Below are positions 36,166 to 49,100 of a stretch of DNA of 64,000 bases, one piece after another; within the stretch, counting starts at the first letter, position 1; every line of letters begins with the position of its first letter. Source of the stretch: Lycorma delicatula. Lineage: Eukaryota; Arthropoda; Insecta; Hemiptera; Fulgoridae. A program made the translations under genes and the position numbers. The notes beneath the pieces were generated by a model. It was given only the letters and a program-made list of their open reading frames with translations, was not told the DNA's origin and made no database searches. The DNA lies in assembly GCF_047948215.1 (NCBI RefSeq), contig NC_134460.1, positions 149,104,049 to 149,168,048 of the forward strand, in the 5' to 3' direction.

Positions 36166-38009
36166 CCTGAAAATGGTAACATGCAGTCTCTCAGATGACG
36201 GCCCCTTCTAAAACCGATCTAAGAATGGAAGGAGAGTAATGACCGTAACCCCACCTTCAGTATCTTTCTCTTTCTAGTCAAGGACAATATGAGTCAACAT
36301 ACCATGTTTCTTAATAGGCATAGTTGAGTCCAGAGAGCCTTCGTTGTCTGTTAGATTACAATTTACCATTAATGTTATTTTTTCTCTGTTTATAAATATT
36401 TCTATAGTTGATTTTTTTTAATATATGTTGTTAGTTGCATAGTGATTTTTAGTTTTGAAAATATTAAGTTATATTAGTTACCATGGGTGATATATTGAAC
36501 ACCAGTTTTAAAATAGATGACATGCTATCTCAAAGAAATGTCAATAAGAACAAAGAGAATGATTATGACAAAATGGTTGGTGAAGGAGAAGAAGAGGATG
36601 AAGATTTCAAACATAATACAGATCTACCCTGACTACAATCCCTTTGATGAAGAACGAACCAATTTTCAAGGTAGGCCAACAAATATAGTACTTCCTAATT
36701 ATCATGAGAGTGACAGTGAAAGTGATGTCCAGCCAACTGAAACTGAACAGGCCTCCATCCAAATATTGTAAAGCTACCAAGAACTAATTTGTGGGATAAA
36801 AATCATCATAAATGGTCAGCCAAACCTCCAGGGCCTTCAAGAACAGACACACCAGCTTGAAATGTGGTTCATTTTACTCAGAAGCCCAAAAATGATGCAA
36901 TGAGATTAACAAGACCAATAGAAGTATTTACCTTATTTTTAAATGATAATATTTTACAACAGATATTACAAACTACAAACCAAGAATTCTTTTGCAACAG
37001 TCTAATTATAGAAATCCAATTACCACTCTAAAAGAAACTATTGGATTGCTAGTTACTTCTGCTGCACAAAAGGACAATCACTTGAGTTCTGAAGAGCTCT
37101 TTGATCTGACTTTTAGTGGCTCATGTTACAAATCTGTAATTAGTAAAAAGAAATTTGATTTTTTAATACATTTTTCAAATTTGATGACAAAACTACAAGA
37201 GAAGAACGACGTATTACCAAAAAAATTTAGAGATTTCTCAACAGTTTATTGAACTATGTCAAAGATATTACTCTCCAAGATCATATCTTACGATAGATGA
37301 GCAGATGTCATTTAGAGGTCGCTATTCATTTAGAATGTATAAGCCTAACAAAATCGCATACCTTGTAAAAACCATGGAGCGCCTTCCTACTGCTATGTAC
37401 TTTGTCAGACAACTCTCATAACCTGTAAATAAAATTAATAGAAACTACTCTTGACAACTGGTTTATGTTAATTCCTCTTGCAACAATTATGCTTGAAAGT
37501 TACAAATTAACAATTATGAGAACAATGAGAAGAGATAGATCCTGCAGTGATGCTCAAAAAAAAACCTGGTAGCTCAAAATTTTGTTTTGACGGTCCAAAA
37601 GTAATGGTTGCACACCAGTCAAAACAATCAAAACAGGTCATTCTTTTGTTTACAACACATGAAAAGCCAACAATTAATGCAAGTGGAAAGCCTGATATTA
37701 TTGAACTTTAGAATTTTACTAAAGGTGCGGTAGACACCTTTGATGGAATGTCTTCTTTGATTTTCCAGCTAAAAAGAGAACTATTCGGTTCCAGTGTACA
37801 AAATGTAAGAAGCAAATTTGCATGGAACATCGAGAAGCATTGTATATGGAGTGCACCAAAAATGTCTAAAAAAGACTAAAATTTTCAAAATGTATTCTTT
37901 ATAGTTATGCATTAAATTAAGTTATATTACATTTTTACATTGTTTTATGTATTTTCCCTAGAGTAGTATGGGAGACTACAGGTTACCGTTTATGTATTGG
38001 GGAAGGGTT
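36166..38009 (+). mobile_element. Second piggyBac-like element, decayed
   Basis: The transposase opens at 36483 with MGDILNTSFKIDDMLSQ. It then gives ELFDLTFSGSCYKSVISKKK and YYSPRSYLTIDEQMSFRGRY, the first catalytic-aspartate box (TIDE..V.FRGR in the family). GAVDTFDGMSS follows (the later D box), and finally a cysteine-containing tail CKKQICMEHREALYMEC. A TTAA at 36162-36165 is followed by cctgaaaatggtaacatgca. The complement of a similar word lies at about 37968-37990 (gagactacaggttacc), so inverted ends can be proposed. Multiple frameshifts make it inactive. It differs strongly from the copy at 17.2-19.4 kb. Confidence 0.7.
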
Positions 38010-38013
38010 TTAA

Positions 38014-40479
38014 AAAATAATAATTAGTAGTTTGCTTCAGAATAGACCCTGTGAAACAACTTGCGAAAAGAAGGAAAAGGTTTTATTTTCAAAATGTATC
38101 ATTTTTTTTAATACTAATCTATTCAATCATGTTTCTTTGGATTGAGACTGCGCGTCTCATGTAATATCTGTTTTCAAGAAATGTTAATTATTCTGTGTAG
38201 TCAGCTGTTATGTACATTAACTTTATTGCCATAATTATGATAGTTGTAAGTACATGAGAAGTTATACAAATGAGTCGTATATCATTCTTTAAAATTTAAT
38301 AGTTTTAAGAATAGTAAAAATACCATCCAGGCTTATTAGGGAAAATGAGCTTGTATAAATAAAAAAAAAAATACATATACCCAAATTAAATTTTCACATT
38401 CATATTTTACAATGGCAATATATTTCTTCTTTGTAAACGTTTATTACTTTCATTTTTAAATCATTTACCTAAATAAAATGTAAATAATAAATATTCCAAA
38501 AAAGAAATATTTTTAAAAAATGGATCATGTGAACCAAATATTGACAAACAAAAATCATTTGAAAAAGACTAAAACAAACAATATTTTAATACTGATTAAG
38601 TAATTAAGTTATAATTAGAAAATCTCACTAAATTATTTATTGATTTTCTCAGTCAGAGTAATTTTAAACAATTTAGGCTTAGACCCTGGGTAAATCTGGC
38701 AAAAATAAGGCCAAGCATCAATGTTAATATTGGCTATTTTATTAAAAAAATACAAATTTTGTCATTGGTTAATGGTGACTGATAACTTCTTTAATATTGC
38801 AGTAAAAGCGTATCTCAGGTATCAGTATGTTAAAAATTACACTTATTGACTGATTGAAAAATCAATCTGATCAAGGAACTTCATAAATGTATGTAATGAG
38901 CATGTTTGCAAAGCCTTATCTTTAGCAACAGACAATTTTCTTTCAAATTTTTCTTCTCCATCCTGCTTTATTCTAGCCGTCCCTGCCCAGAAGCAGAGCT
39001 TATCATTATTAATTAATAGATGTAATGCAACATATTTTATTGTTCTAACATAAAAATCCTCTAGTAACAGAAATTTTTATAGAAAATTATGTAGTCTGTC
39101 CATCAACACAAAAGCATATCTATAATTTTGAGTTGTGATCAAGGTGTTCTATAGCAAATTAATACAATTTAAATTAAACATTAAAATAGAACAGCAACAG
39201 TATAAACAAAACACTTTCATCTGAACAATTTGTTGATGTTATAAAACATTAAGATCATCAACACAGCATTACTTCATTTATTTATTTTGTCAAAATAATT
39301 ATTTCAAATTTGAAATAAAAAATCAGACACTAAACTGAGGGATTTAAATTCATACCTTGTTACAGTAAACAAAATACAAGAAACGACAATTTTTTTTTTA
39401 TTCAATGATATCTCTTAAGTGGAATTATTTGCACAAATTACTTTCTAAAGCCACACTTATATATAGTTTGTAATGATTTGTATGATTTTGTAATTTTATG
39501 TATGACATGTACATTACAAGACTATAAGAAAGTCATTCAGAAGTTACATTGCAGATATATTATCTGCAATTATGACTTATACAGTAGACTGAATAAAATA
39601 TTAATTACAATCGACAACACTATGACTTTATTTCTGCCTTACACAGTCTAATAATACTTTTATATGCTATTAACAAAAAGCAATAAAATAGCTGAGGATT
39701 ATATCTTGTAACTCATTTTACATATTTATAATATTAATGAATTATTTTAGTTCTGTACTTTTTTAATCAACTTAAAAATGAATTATCTCAATTTATAATT
39801 TGGTAAAATATTTCATTTAAATATTTGGATTAAGTAATATATTAATATTTGGACTAATTAATATATTTAATCGGATTTCAGGTTAAAAAACTTCTTAAAC
39901 AATTTGAAAAATGGATTGAATTTTAACAGTAAGTTAAAGATATGTTATCTCTTTATACCATCAATCAGCATTGTCGTTTGACTTTAATCACAGAATGTAA
40001 TGGTCCAGTTTTCACCATTTTATTCTAGCACAAAAGATTGTTTCTAATCATAATTACCCACCTCATTAATAACTGGGGGAAAAAGAATAGTTTCAACTTA
40101 AAATATTTACAAAATTTAAAACGCTGAAAATTTAGCAACAATGATCACTTGAAAAATATATTATCGTTTGTATTCAAGCAACAGCAACAAATTGGCCAAT
40201 AGATCAAGGGCAATAATGTTTGCCAATATTGAAGAGAATTAAATGTTTAACACGCTTCTTGAGTATCTACCCGTTTTTTCCTATCTTCAAGCTGTGCAAA
40301 ACAAATATTTTGCATTAGAAAAGATCTTCAAATCTTGCTATGAATTGAATCGGCCGATTTAATAATCATCACTGTGCTACATTACAGCATTATGAATTTC
40401 AAACTTGAAATTCATATTTCACTTATTACATTTTGATTTTTAACTTAACTATTGTGCGCGTACTGCATACCTCAGAATT
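38014..40479. other. AT-rich intergenic stretch
   Basis: 2.4 kb of A/T-rich sequence with no open frame of note and no repeat I can name. Confidence 0.45.
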
Positions 40480-40859
40480 TTTTAAACTTTTTTTTTTCCC
40501 TACATCCCTGGGCCGGACATGCAATTAAGTATACTCGGCCCAGAGACGTGTCTTTTGACTCTAGGGCGGTCTTCCCGCCCACCGGTTTTACACCCGGCAC
40601 GGCAGGTCAACCGCCCCGGTACTAGATCTTTTCTTGCCTGCCTCTAATTCCCGCCGACGAGGGCTATGCCGTTCCCCACCCCCGCCGACAGAAACCGGGT
40701 CTCGGTCTTTATGCCATTTAACTGAAACCGGCGCGCCGGCCGGGTCTAGGTCTTTTAATTTTATCCCCGGAGTCCCCGTCCCCTCACCGAAACCTGCACG
40801 CCAGGGCATACAGGCTCTCAGAGACGGGGCTGTCCACCTATCCCTATTTACGACTGAAC

Positions 40860-41758
40860 CTAACGATTCCTTCGTCGCGCCCCCTCTTCCTTAGTGCAAA
40901 GAACCGTACCGGCGAAATTGTTAAAAACGTTCCGGTTCTGCTCCCTCCTTAGCGACCACTCTACTATGTTATTCGCGTTCGGGTTATTGACTGCTATGAA
41001 TTGTCTGTATTGTGCCCATCTTCGGCATTCGAACATCGTATGCTCTGCGTCGTCCACCTCCTGGCAGTAGTCGCAGTTGGGTGTGTCTTTCTTGCCGAAT
41101 CTTTTTAAATAGTAACCAAAACATCCATGACCCGACATCATCTGTGTTATGTAAAAGTTCACCTCGCCATGTTGGCGATCCAGCCGTGCGTCCAAATCAC
41201 TTATTAACCTTCTGGTCCAGGCCGCAGCGTTAGTCTCTGCCCGTACTTCCTTCCACCACTGTCGGGTCATCGCCTCGGTCTCAGCTCTACTACACCCTTC
41301 CGCTCTCGCTTTCCTGCTCTTGATCTGAAGTTCTATCGGCGGGCCGGCGCAAGCACACATATAGCTTCATATGACAGAGTACGATACCCTGCCACCACTC
41401 CCAACAATGCCGTTCTGTCCATTCTTCGCAGTTTATCCTTGTTTCTTTGTATCCTGATTGCATCAGCCCAAACCGGCGCCACGTATAACGCCGCCGACGT
41501 AATCAGTTTCCGTTTGGAGGCCCCCGGTACTGTGTGTTCCACGAATAATCTCCTGATGGCTTTTATGGTGAGCCCTACTTTTTTGCACACATTTTCTATT
41601 TGCCCACCAAACTTGAGACTTTTATCTATTGTCACCTCTAGGTATTTTGTATCCTTGACCTCAGTTATAACCTCTCCACGGATCACGACCCGAACGCCGC
41701 GCAGTCTTCTCCTACCCGTGAAGAGGCTACACTTGCTTTTTGCCGGGGACACCCCCAT
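40860..41758 (-). pseudogene. R1-like ORF2 C-terminal region, two frames
   Basis: Frame 41758-41333 begins MGVSPAKSKCSLFTGRRRLR and includes KDTKYLEVTIDKSLKFGGQI and LYVAPVWADAIRI. Frame 41360-40860 carries FYITQMMSGHGCFGYYLKRF and the zinc-finger-like CDYCQEVDDAEHTMFECRRW. The two overlap by a frameshift near 41340. They correspond to residues after the YADD box in the 57.2-58.4 kb copy. Confidence 0.75.
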
Positions 41759-41836
41759 GTTGTTGTTTATTAGCCGGTTGTCTATGAGTTGGAGGGAGCG
41801 ATTTGCTTTATCCTCTGCATCACCAATTTCCTTATC

Positions 41837-42802
41837 TTACACCAATAGTGCAATGTCGTCAGCGTAAGTGACTACGCTGACTCCTTCCGGATAAGGCAAC
41901 CGGAGCACCCGGTCGTAAAAGATGTTCCATAGCAAGGGGCCTAACACAGACCCCTGCGGAACTCCACCGAAGACCGGAAATCTCACCACCCCCTCCAAAG
42001 TGCGAACCTCCGTCCATCTATCAGACAGGTAGCAGTCAACCTGGTTTAGCAAGCGGTCACTAACATTCATTTCTCTGAGCGCCGCTACAATGGCCGTCCA
42101 CGGTACCCAGCCAAACGCATTTTTGATATCTAACTGGACCATCAATGGGATCCTTCTGGTCCTCCAAGTACCGCTCCGTATCTCCGCCGCCCAGCTAACC
42201 ACCCTGTTTATCGCATCCAGTGTCGAACAGCCCTTACGGAATCCATATTGCTCCAAATGTAGGCTTCCGTTTAGGTCCAGCTCCTCTTGGATCCTGGTAG
42301 CAAGAAGTCTCTCAGCAGCCTTACCCGTATTATTTATGAGGCTGATAGGACGGTACTCGCAAACGCCTGGGTTTGTATTCGGTTTGGGAAGAAAAACCGT
42401 TCTGGCCTCCTTCCAGCATTGAGGGAAAGTGCGGTGTTGCAGCCCATAACTCAAAATGTCCGTCATCTCCCACGGTACTATTCTGGCCAGGCCTTTAATG
42501 ACCGCTGCCGGAACTCCATCTAGGCCCGGACTCTTCTTGTTATTTAACTTGTTAATTGCGGCAATCACCTCATCCTGTGCGAACCTGCCACGTTCGCACA
42601 AGACTGCCTCCCGTCTTATCTCCTCCTCCCGTGGGAAAAGTACGGACATCTGGCGCGCCGCTTCGTCCTCATTCAGCGCAGGCACTCGCCTCCCCAATCG
42701 CTTCATTACTATTTGGAAGGCTCGCCCCCACGGGTCAGCATCGAGCTCACCACACAGTTCCCTCCACTTAGATCTCTTGGCGTTCTTAATCAGGTAGTTC
42801 AA
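41837..42802 (-). CDS. Reverse transcriptase region of the R1-like ORF2
   Basis: An uninterrupted 321-residue frame. It contains the linker (LDADPWGRAFQIVMKRLG), the fingers (NKLNNKKSPGLDGVPAAVIK), the palm box (VQLDIKNAFGWVPW), GVPQGSVLGPLLWN and the catalytic VTYADDIALLV. All key RT residues, including the two aspartates of YADD, are present. The frame then hits a stop at 41834-41836, where SYTNSA-type sequence replaces the continuation. Without the endonuclease and promoter this truncated ORF should not be mobile, so its openness reflects recent insertion. The ATG at 42802 is internal to the original ORF. Confidence 0.75.
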   Translation of the reverse strand: MNYLIKNAKRSKWRELCGELDADPWGRAFQIVMKRLGRRVPALNEDEAARQMSVLFPREEEIRREAVLCERGRFAQDEVIAAINKLNNKKSPGLDGVPAAVIKGLARIVPWEMTDILSYGLQHRTFPQCWKEARTVFLPKPNTNPGVCEYRPISLINNTGKAAERLLATRIQEELDLNGSLHLEQYGFRKGCSTLDAINRVVSWAAEIRSGTWRTRRIPLMVQLDIKNAFGWVPWTAIVAALREMNVSDRLLNQVDCYLSDRWTEVRTLEGVVRFPVFGGVPQGSVLGPLLWNIFYDRVLRLPYPEGVSVVTYADDIALLV

Positions 42803-42813
42803 CGTTTTAAACT

Positions 42814-44711
42814 GTACGTTAAAAACTTTACCATTTTTACGCCGTAGATCAAGTTAATCCCAATTGTACCAAGGACAGTCAGCATACAATCAGAATATGC
42901 AATTTCTCAGAATATGACAGGCATGCAATTTCTCTGAAAATATAAACTTACACTTGAAATTTTTTGTAAAAAAAAAATGCAAAATAAATAATACAATAAT
43001 ATTAATATAACGGGTTCAGCAGTTTTATCTAACTTACTGACTGTTATTCAGTATATAAATATACATTTTGAAAACATAACAAGAAATTCTTAAATCAATT
43101 TTGGTATAAATAATTATGATTATCAATGAATGTAACGCTCAACACAAAGTCATTGATCAAAAAATTAATTGACATGCTCTAAATCAGTGTTAGTGAATAG
43201 AGCAAATAACTTTGATAGCAATCATCTTTTCTTAAACAATGAAAAGCTAAAAAATAAACCCGAAGAAAAGTTAATAGAATATAATCGGTTTCAATATCTA
43301 GCATGTAAGTTGTATATTAGGAGTTAGATAACCCGGGTCACTCATACAAGTTAACATCAATTTTATCTTTCTCTATGCTCTGTCTAACCCACCGCTAGTA
43401 GTCAACTACTTGGCTTAACACTATTTTAATTTATAAAATTTATTGGAAAATATTTCATATTATTATAAGCTTTAAATAAATAAATGATTTACTGAAAAAT
43501 ATCTGTTATAAAAAAAAATAAATGAAAAGTAAACATAAAATTATAATTGTAATAAGCATTTCCTTTTTGTTTATTATTAATTTAAAAAATATTAAACAAG
43601 AATATAAATATCCATTACATCAGGTAATAGATTAAAACACAAACAAGTAAACTAGAAAAATAATTATAATTCATATAAAACTATAAATCTGCAAGATTTT
43701 ATATACAATTATGTAATTTAATCCTGCCGTGAAAAATAATAAATTATGTAGTATATTTAAACACATTTACTTGCACTTAATTAAATAGGGCTGTAATTAA
43801 TATAAAAAAAAGTTCACGCTGCAACTACTACATAAAACATCACTCAATCTGTACTGACTGCAACTTGGTTAGCATCTAATACTTGCCTCTCCTCCATTTC
43901 TTTACTGAACTGTATGTGATGCAACTCCCCCTTTATGATGGGGTTCAGACCAATTAACAAATGAACTAACGCTGTTCATCCTCATGCATAATTACTCTCT
44001 TATATTCTCAGACTGCATGTCTTATTTTTTAATTAAATACCTATGCGCATTAAAAAAATAAATTGGTTAAAATGAATACATAAAAATCATATGTAAGCCT
44101 ATTTATATAAAATTTTTGTTTGTTAATATTTCATAACTTGACATATTTATTCATTATGGAATCTACTGCAACATCATTGTATAAATTGATTATTCAATAA
44201 TTTTCATGATCGTATAAAATGCACACTAAAACATGAGAGTACTAATACACTGAACAAAAGCAATTTTCTTTTCTTCTTACAAAATAATGAATACGCTATA
44301 TAAATCATGGTTATTATTAGAAGAAAATTTCAAAATAGATTGTGGGGTTGTTTATTAACATGGAATTCAGACCATTACCTTTAGTTTGGCATTGAATCTT
44401 GTATATATTTTTTTTTTTTTGGAACTAAGAAAAATTTAACTCTTTAAGATCTGGATTATTTCTATTTCAAAATAATTAAAAATTGAATTTTAATAATTTA
44501 TAATTGAATTGAAATGTGAAAAATCATCGTTGTTCAAATTTGTTATGCAAATTAGATTACCTACATTGAAATGTTATTCATCGCAACAAATCAGCAGTAA
44601 GTAGTATCAGCAAAAAAATGTGAACATCGTTAGCCAGTGGTATATTAAGCAATAGTGAAGAGTAGGCAGTTACCTAGGGCCTCCATATTAATCTGAACTA
44701 ATAGAACATGT
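42814..44711. other. AT-rich intergenic stretch
   Basis: No open frame or recognisable element. A/T-rich with scattered homopolymers. Confidence 0.45.
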
Positions 44712-45562
44712 CTAGTGCAAAGTGAAAAGATAAAGATGCTACGATTTGCCGATGGTATAATAATTCTAGCCGAGAGTAAAAAAGATTTAGAAGAAACAAT
44801 GAATGGCACGGATGAAGTCCTACGCAAGAACTACCGCGTGAAAATAAACAAGAACAAAACTAAAGTAATGAAATGCAGTAGAAATAATGTAGATGGACTA
44901 CCGAATATAAAAATAGGACGAGAAAAGATTATAGAGGTAGAAGAATTTTGTTATTGGGGAAGTAGAATTACTAAAGGTGGACGAAGCAGGAGCGATATAA
45001 AATAACGAATAGCACGCGAAATGAGCTTTCAGTTACAAATATAATTTGCTTACATAAAAAATTAATTTAACGAATGTTTAATAAAATTTAATTTAATTAA
45101 TCAATAAACGTTAGGAAAATATTTTTGAAAGTATATGTTTGGAGCGTAGCGTTATACGGAAGTGAAACTTGGCCCATCGGAGTACTGGGAAGAAAAGATT
45201 AGAAGCTTTTGAAATGCGGTGCTATATGAAAATATTAAAAATCAGATGGGTGGATAAAATCAGAAATGAAAAGGTGTTGCGGCAAATTGATGAAGAAAGA
45301 AGCATCTGGAAAAATGTAGCTAGACATTTTGTCTCATTTTAGACTGTCTAAGAGATAGACTTATAGGCTACATCTTAAGGCATTCTGGAATATTCGCTTT
45401 GATATTGGAGGGACAGGTAGAGGGAAAAATTGTGCAGGACAGGCAACGTTTGGAATATGTAAAAGAGATTGTTAGGGATTTAGGGTGTATACTAAAATGA
45501 AACGGCTGGCACTAGGTAATGAATCATGGAGAGCTGCATCAAACCAGTCAAATGACTGAAGC
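44712..45562 (+). mobile_element. RTE-like LINE, 3' end
   Basis: It begins inside the RT at the catalytic box, here MLRFADGIIILAESKKDLEE, where the second aspartate of FADD is glycine. It continues through the INKNKTKVMKCSRNN and EEFCYWGSRITKGGRSRSDI blocks, then the ETW block with frameshifts. It ends at the family 3' terminus catcaaaccagtcaaatgac. The A tail is missing or eroded. It is an independent, 5'-truncated and dead copy of the family at 0.8 and 10.8-13.4 kb. Confidence 0.8.
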
Positions 45563-46148
45563 TCCACCAGTATAAAGAACTGAATTCAGGTCACTTATCC
45601 AATTTATCCCCGACAATCATTCTTCTTCTTTAGACTCGCCAAAAGAACTTTCTTTTTAAGTTTAAATGAAATTAAGCGGGAATTAAACTATCTGATTTAG
45701 ACACCCCTTATAATACTGATTATTTTTTAATAGTCATCCAAAATATATTTAAAGCAGTTTTACTGCATAGTTTGAGTAAGAGTCTTCATACCAACATCTT
45801 GCTTTATTTTCCCTCTGCTCACCACTTTGAGTTTTTTTTTTCAATAAAAACAGATCGAGTTAAAAATGGATAGAGGTATTTTAATGAAATTTGATTTATA
45901 TATACCTTTTTCCTTTTCCCTTTATAGGTCAACGTTTCATCAACTCATCATTTTACATATTAACTAGCAAAATATTTTTGGCACTACTCTGATGCGCATA
46001 ACAACATACTGTCACGTGTTTCGTGAGGCTCGATCAGGATATTGAGAGGTTGTTGACAATTTAGAGTGTTTATATAATTACAGTTTATTGGTTTAAAATG
46101 TTCAAATTACAACCAGGCAAATTAATAATAATAATAACAATGGTGATA
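45563..46148. other. Intergenic stretch with AAT simple repeat
   Basis: A GC-richer patch starts at 45990 (tgtcacgtgtttcgtgaggc). An AAT repeat at about 46123-46138 precedes the LINE insertion. No gene seen. Confidence 0.4.
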
Positions 46149-46159
46149 AATACAATAAT

Positions 46160-49100
46160 TTTTTTTTTTGTTGTTTGTGGGCGAAAAAACGCTTGGGCGT
46201 TATCATCGCCCGGTAGTTATTATTAAAAGGGTAATATAACTCCAAAATAATAAGCTATACAAGGTGTAAACATAATATTAACCATATAATAAAAATTTAC
46301 TAAAACAAGCGAAGAAGGCAAAATAAAACCCAAAACTAATATCACAGACAAAGTTCATAAAATATTAAAGATAAAATAATAGAATAAAGAAAGTATAAAA
46401 ACTTACCTATTTCCAATGGGTTGTGCAAAAATCCCACCCCGGATAGTAAAATTAAACACATAGAACTAAAAAATCAAATCGAAACATTCGTTCCAAAACC
46501 CTGCCATCATTGCCCAAGATATCACGAATGCTGCTGGGTATATTAAATTGACGACGCAACGCCGCATAACATACGCAGTCCACGAGAATGTGGTGCACAG
46601 TCATGCGGCAGTTGCATCGTGTGCACAGGGGTGGGTCTCCTCCTGACATTAGATATTTGTGTGTGATCCTCGTATGCCCCAACCGTAACCGGCAGAGGAC
46701 CACTTCCTCACGACGAGAGTTCCTGCAAGAGGAGCCCCACGGCAACGCTGAGTCCTTAATCCGTCGAAGGTTACTATCGACGGCAGCCGTCCAGCCACTT
46801 TGCCACCTTGCTCGCAGTGATTGTTTTATATGATTAATAAAATCAAAGGTAGTAACTCGGATGCTGAATACACGCATCTTTCGCAGCAGAATCTGCCCTC
46901 TCATTACCAAGAATCCCAACGTGGCTAGGGATCCAGCAAAAACCTACCCCCTTGTTTCGTTTTTCTAACTCAGCGATTTTATCATAAATACCAACGACGA
47001 CAGGATGTCCGGAATAAAGGCTTTCCAACGCCTGGAGAGCACTGTACGAGTCACTGCAGATAAGAATGTTCCTATATTTAGGGCCAACGATACTTAGAGC
47101 CCTATCCACAGCGAGTAGTTCCGCGGTGAACACACTCGTAACACCGGGTAGGCCAAACACATAAGCCTGTTCATTGAAAACAAAAGCTCAACCAACGTTA
47201 CCGTCATGTTTCGACCCATCAGTGTATACCACCACGTCCGGGTTCGACCTGGTGAGGAGAAACTGGAACACCTGCTCTGGTAAACAATAGGTGGCGTTGA
47301 TCGTTTATCATACGTTGTAAGATCAAACGTAAAATTTACATGGTTTTTCTCCACGGGGGATTCGAGCACGGACATGATGAAAGAACGAGGGAGTGCCAAC
47401 ATTCATACGCTGCAGCAGACGTCGTGTACGGACACCCACAGGTGCAGTACAACGTGGACGGTCCTCATACTTCCTCAAATTAGGATTCTTAAGAACTGGG
47501 TCAAAAGCTGGGTGATTCGGCTGTCCGCTGAGACGGGCAAAATAAGATAACAAAAGCTGGTCTCGTCTATCCCAAAGTGATGGCTTGCCACTGTCTTCAA
47601 GTAATCTTGCGATAGGGCTCGATCTAAACGCACCCGTGGCAAGCCGAAGAAAAGAATGATGCACACCGTCCAGCATCTTAAGTACGGTTTGACGAGCTGA
47701 GGAATAGGTGACACAACCATAATCCAAACGGGAACGAACAAGGGAGTAGTAAAAACGTAACATACACGACCGATCGGCCCCCCAGTTGGTGTTACTTGGG
47801 ACCCGCATCATATCCAAAAGTTTGGAACACTTTGTCCTCAAATCCCTCATATGTGTGACCCAAGTAAGACGGCTATCAAAAAGCAAACCTAGAAACCTGA
47901 CGTAAGTAGAGACAGCAATAAGCTTCCTGTTAAGAAAAACCCGCGGATTAGAAGGGTTCCGTAGCCGAGAAAATTCTACACATTTCGTCTTGTCGGGTGA
48001 AAATGTGAAACCAGCAGTCCCTGACCAAGCCTCAAGGCGAAATATAGTGTTCTGCATCAGTCGCTCCGCAGTGGGTGTACAGCGACTCGCAACGTAAATA
48101 ACAAAAATCATCAACGAAAAGACAACAAGAGACAGGAGCCTGTACACAATTGGTCATGCTGTTTATGGCCACAGAAAACAAGGTGGCACTTAATACTACC
48201 TTGCGGAACCCCATTTTCTGAGACGACACTGTCTGAAAGTGAATCGTCTACACGAACACGAAACGTCCGGTGATTCAAGAATCCCCGGATAAAAGCAAGT
48301 ATGTTGCCAGTGATCCCCCACCTCCTAAGGGTGTTAAGAATGCCACGTCGCCAGGCCGTGTCGTACGCCATTTTTATATCGAAAAAGATAGCAACGAGGT
48401 GTTGGCGGTTCAGGAAGGCGTTTTGTATGGCTGTCTCCATCGACACCAAATGGTCAATGGAAGATCTCCCATGTCGGAAACCACACTGTTCCGAAGAAAG
48501 AAAGTTTCTCTAAGTACCACGCAAGCCTGCGGTTCACCATCCTCTCCATTACTTTACACAACACGCTTGTTAAAGAAAAAGGGCGGTAGCTTAAGGGATC
48601 GGTTTTCTCTTTGCCAGGTATAATAAATGCCTCCGACCAGTCGGGCGGAAAGACTTGTCCGGAGAATAAACCATTGTAAATACTCAAAAGATGTTGTAGT
48701 GCTGAGTCAGGAAGATGCGAAAGCATACAAAGGCGAACGTTGTCCGGTCCAGGGGAAGTGTCACGAGAGTTCCTAAGTGCGTGCAACAATCCTTTAAGTA
48801 AGAATGGAGTGTTCAATTCACCATCCGAAACATCAATATTCAACCCCAATACTTCCATCCGTGCTTTGTACCTCTGAAAGGCGTTACTATATGACGAGGT
48901 GAAAGACACCGAACGGAAAGATTTCGCTAAAGTATTTGCTACAGCCGAAGATGACGTAAGGAGTTCCCCCTCATCGACAAGACCGAGAATAGATTGCCCT
49001 GGCGACCTGAAAATTGCATGGATTTTTCTCCACACAGTATACGTGGGAGTAGTACGTGAGATGGAGTTCACATACTTCGTCCATGAATTCCTCTTAGCGG

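Larger units (their letters stand above)
40489..42804 (-). mobile_element. R1-like LINE, 5'-truncated, with intact RT catalytic region
   Basis: A 9-bp word, ttttaaact, at 40480-40488 and 42805-42813 may be the target-site duplication. The T run after it is the poly-A tail. The GC-rich 3' UTR occupies 40500-40870. The body holds the ORF2 linker, the RT and the C-terminal zinc-finger-like region in three adjacent minus-strand frames. The endonuclease and ORF1 are absent. It is the same family as 54.6-58.8 kb but diverged at many positions. Confidence 0.85.
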
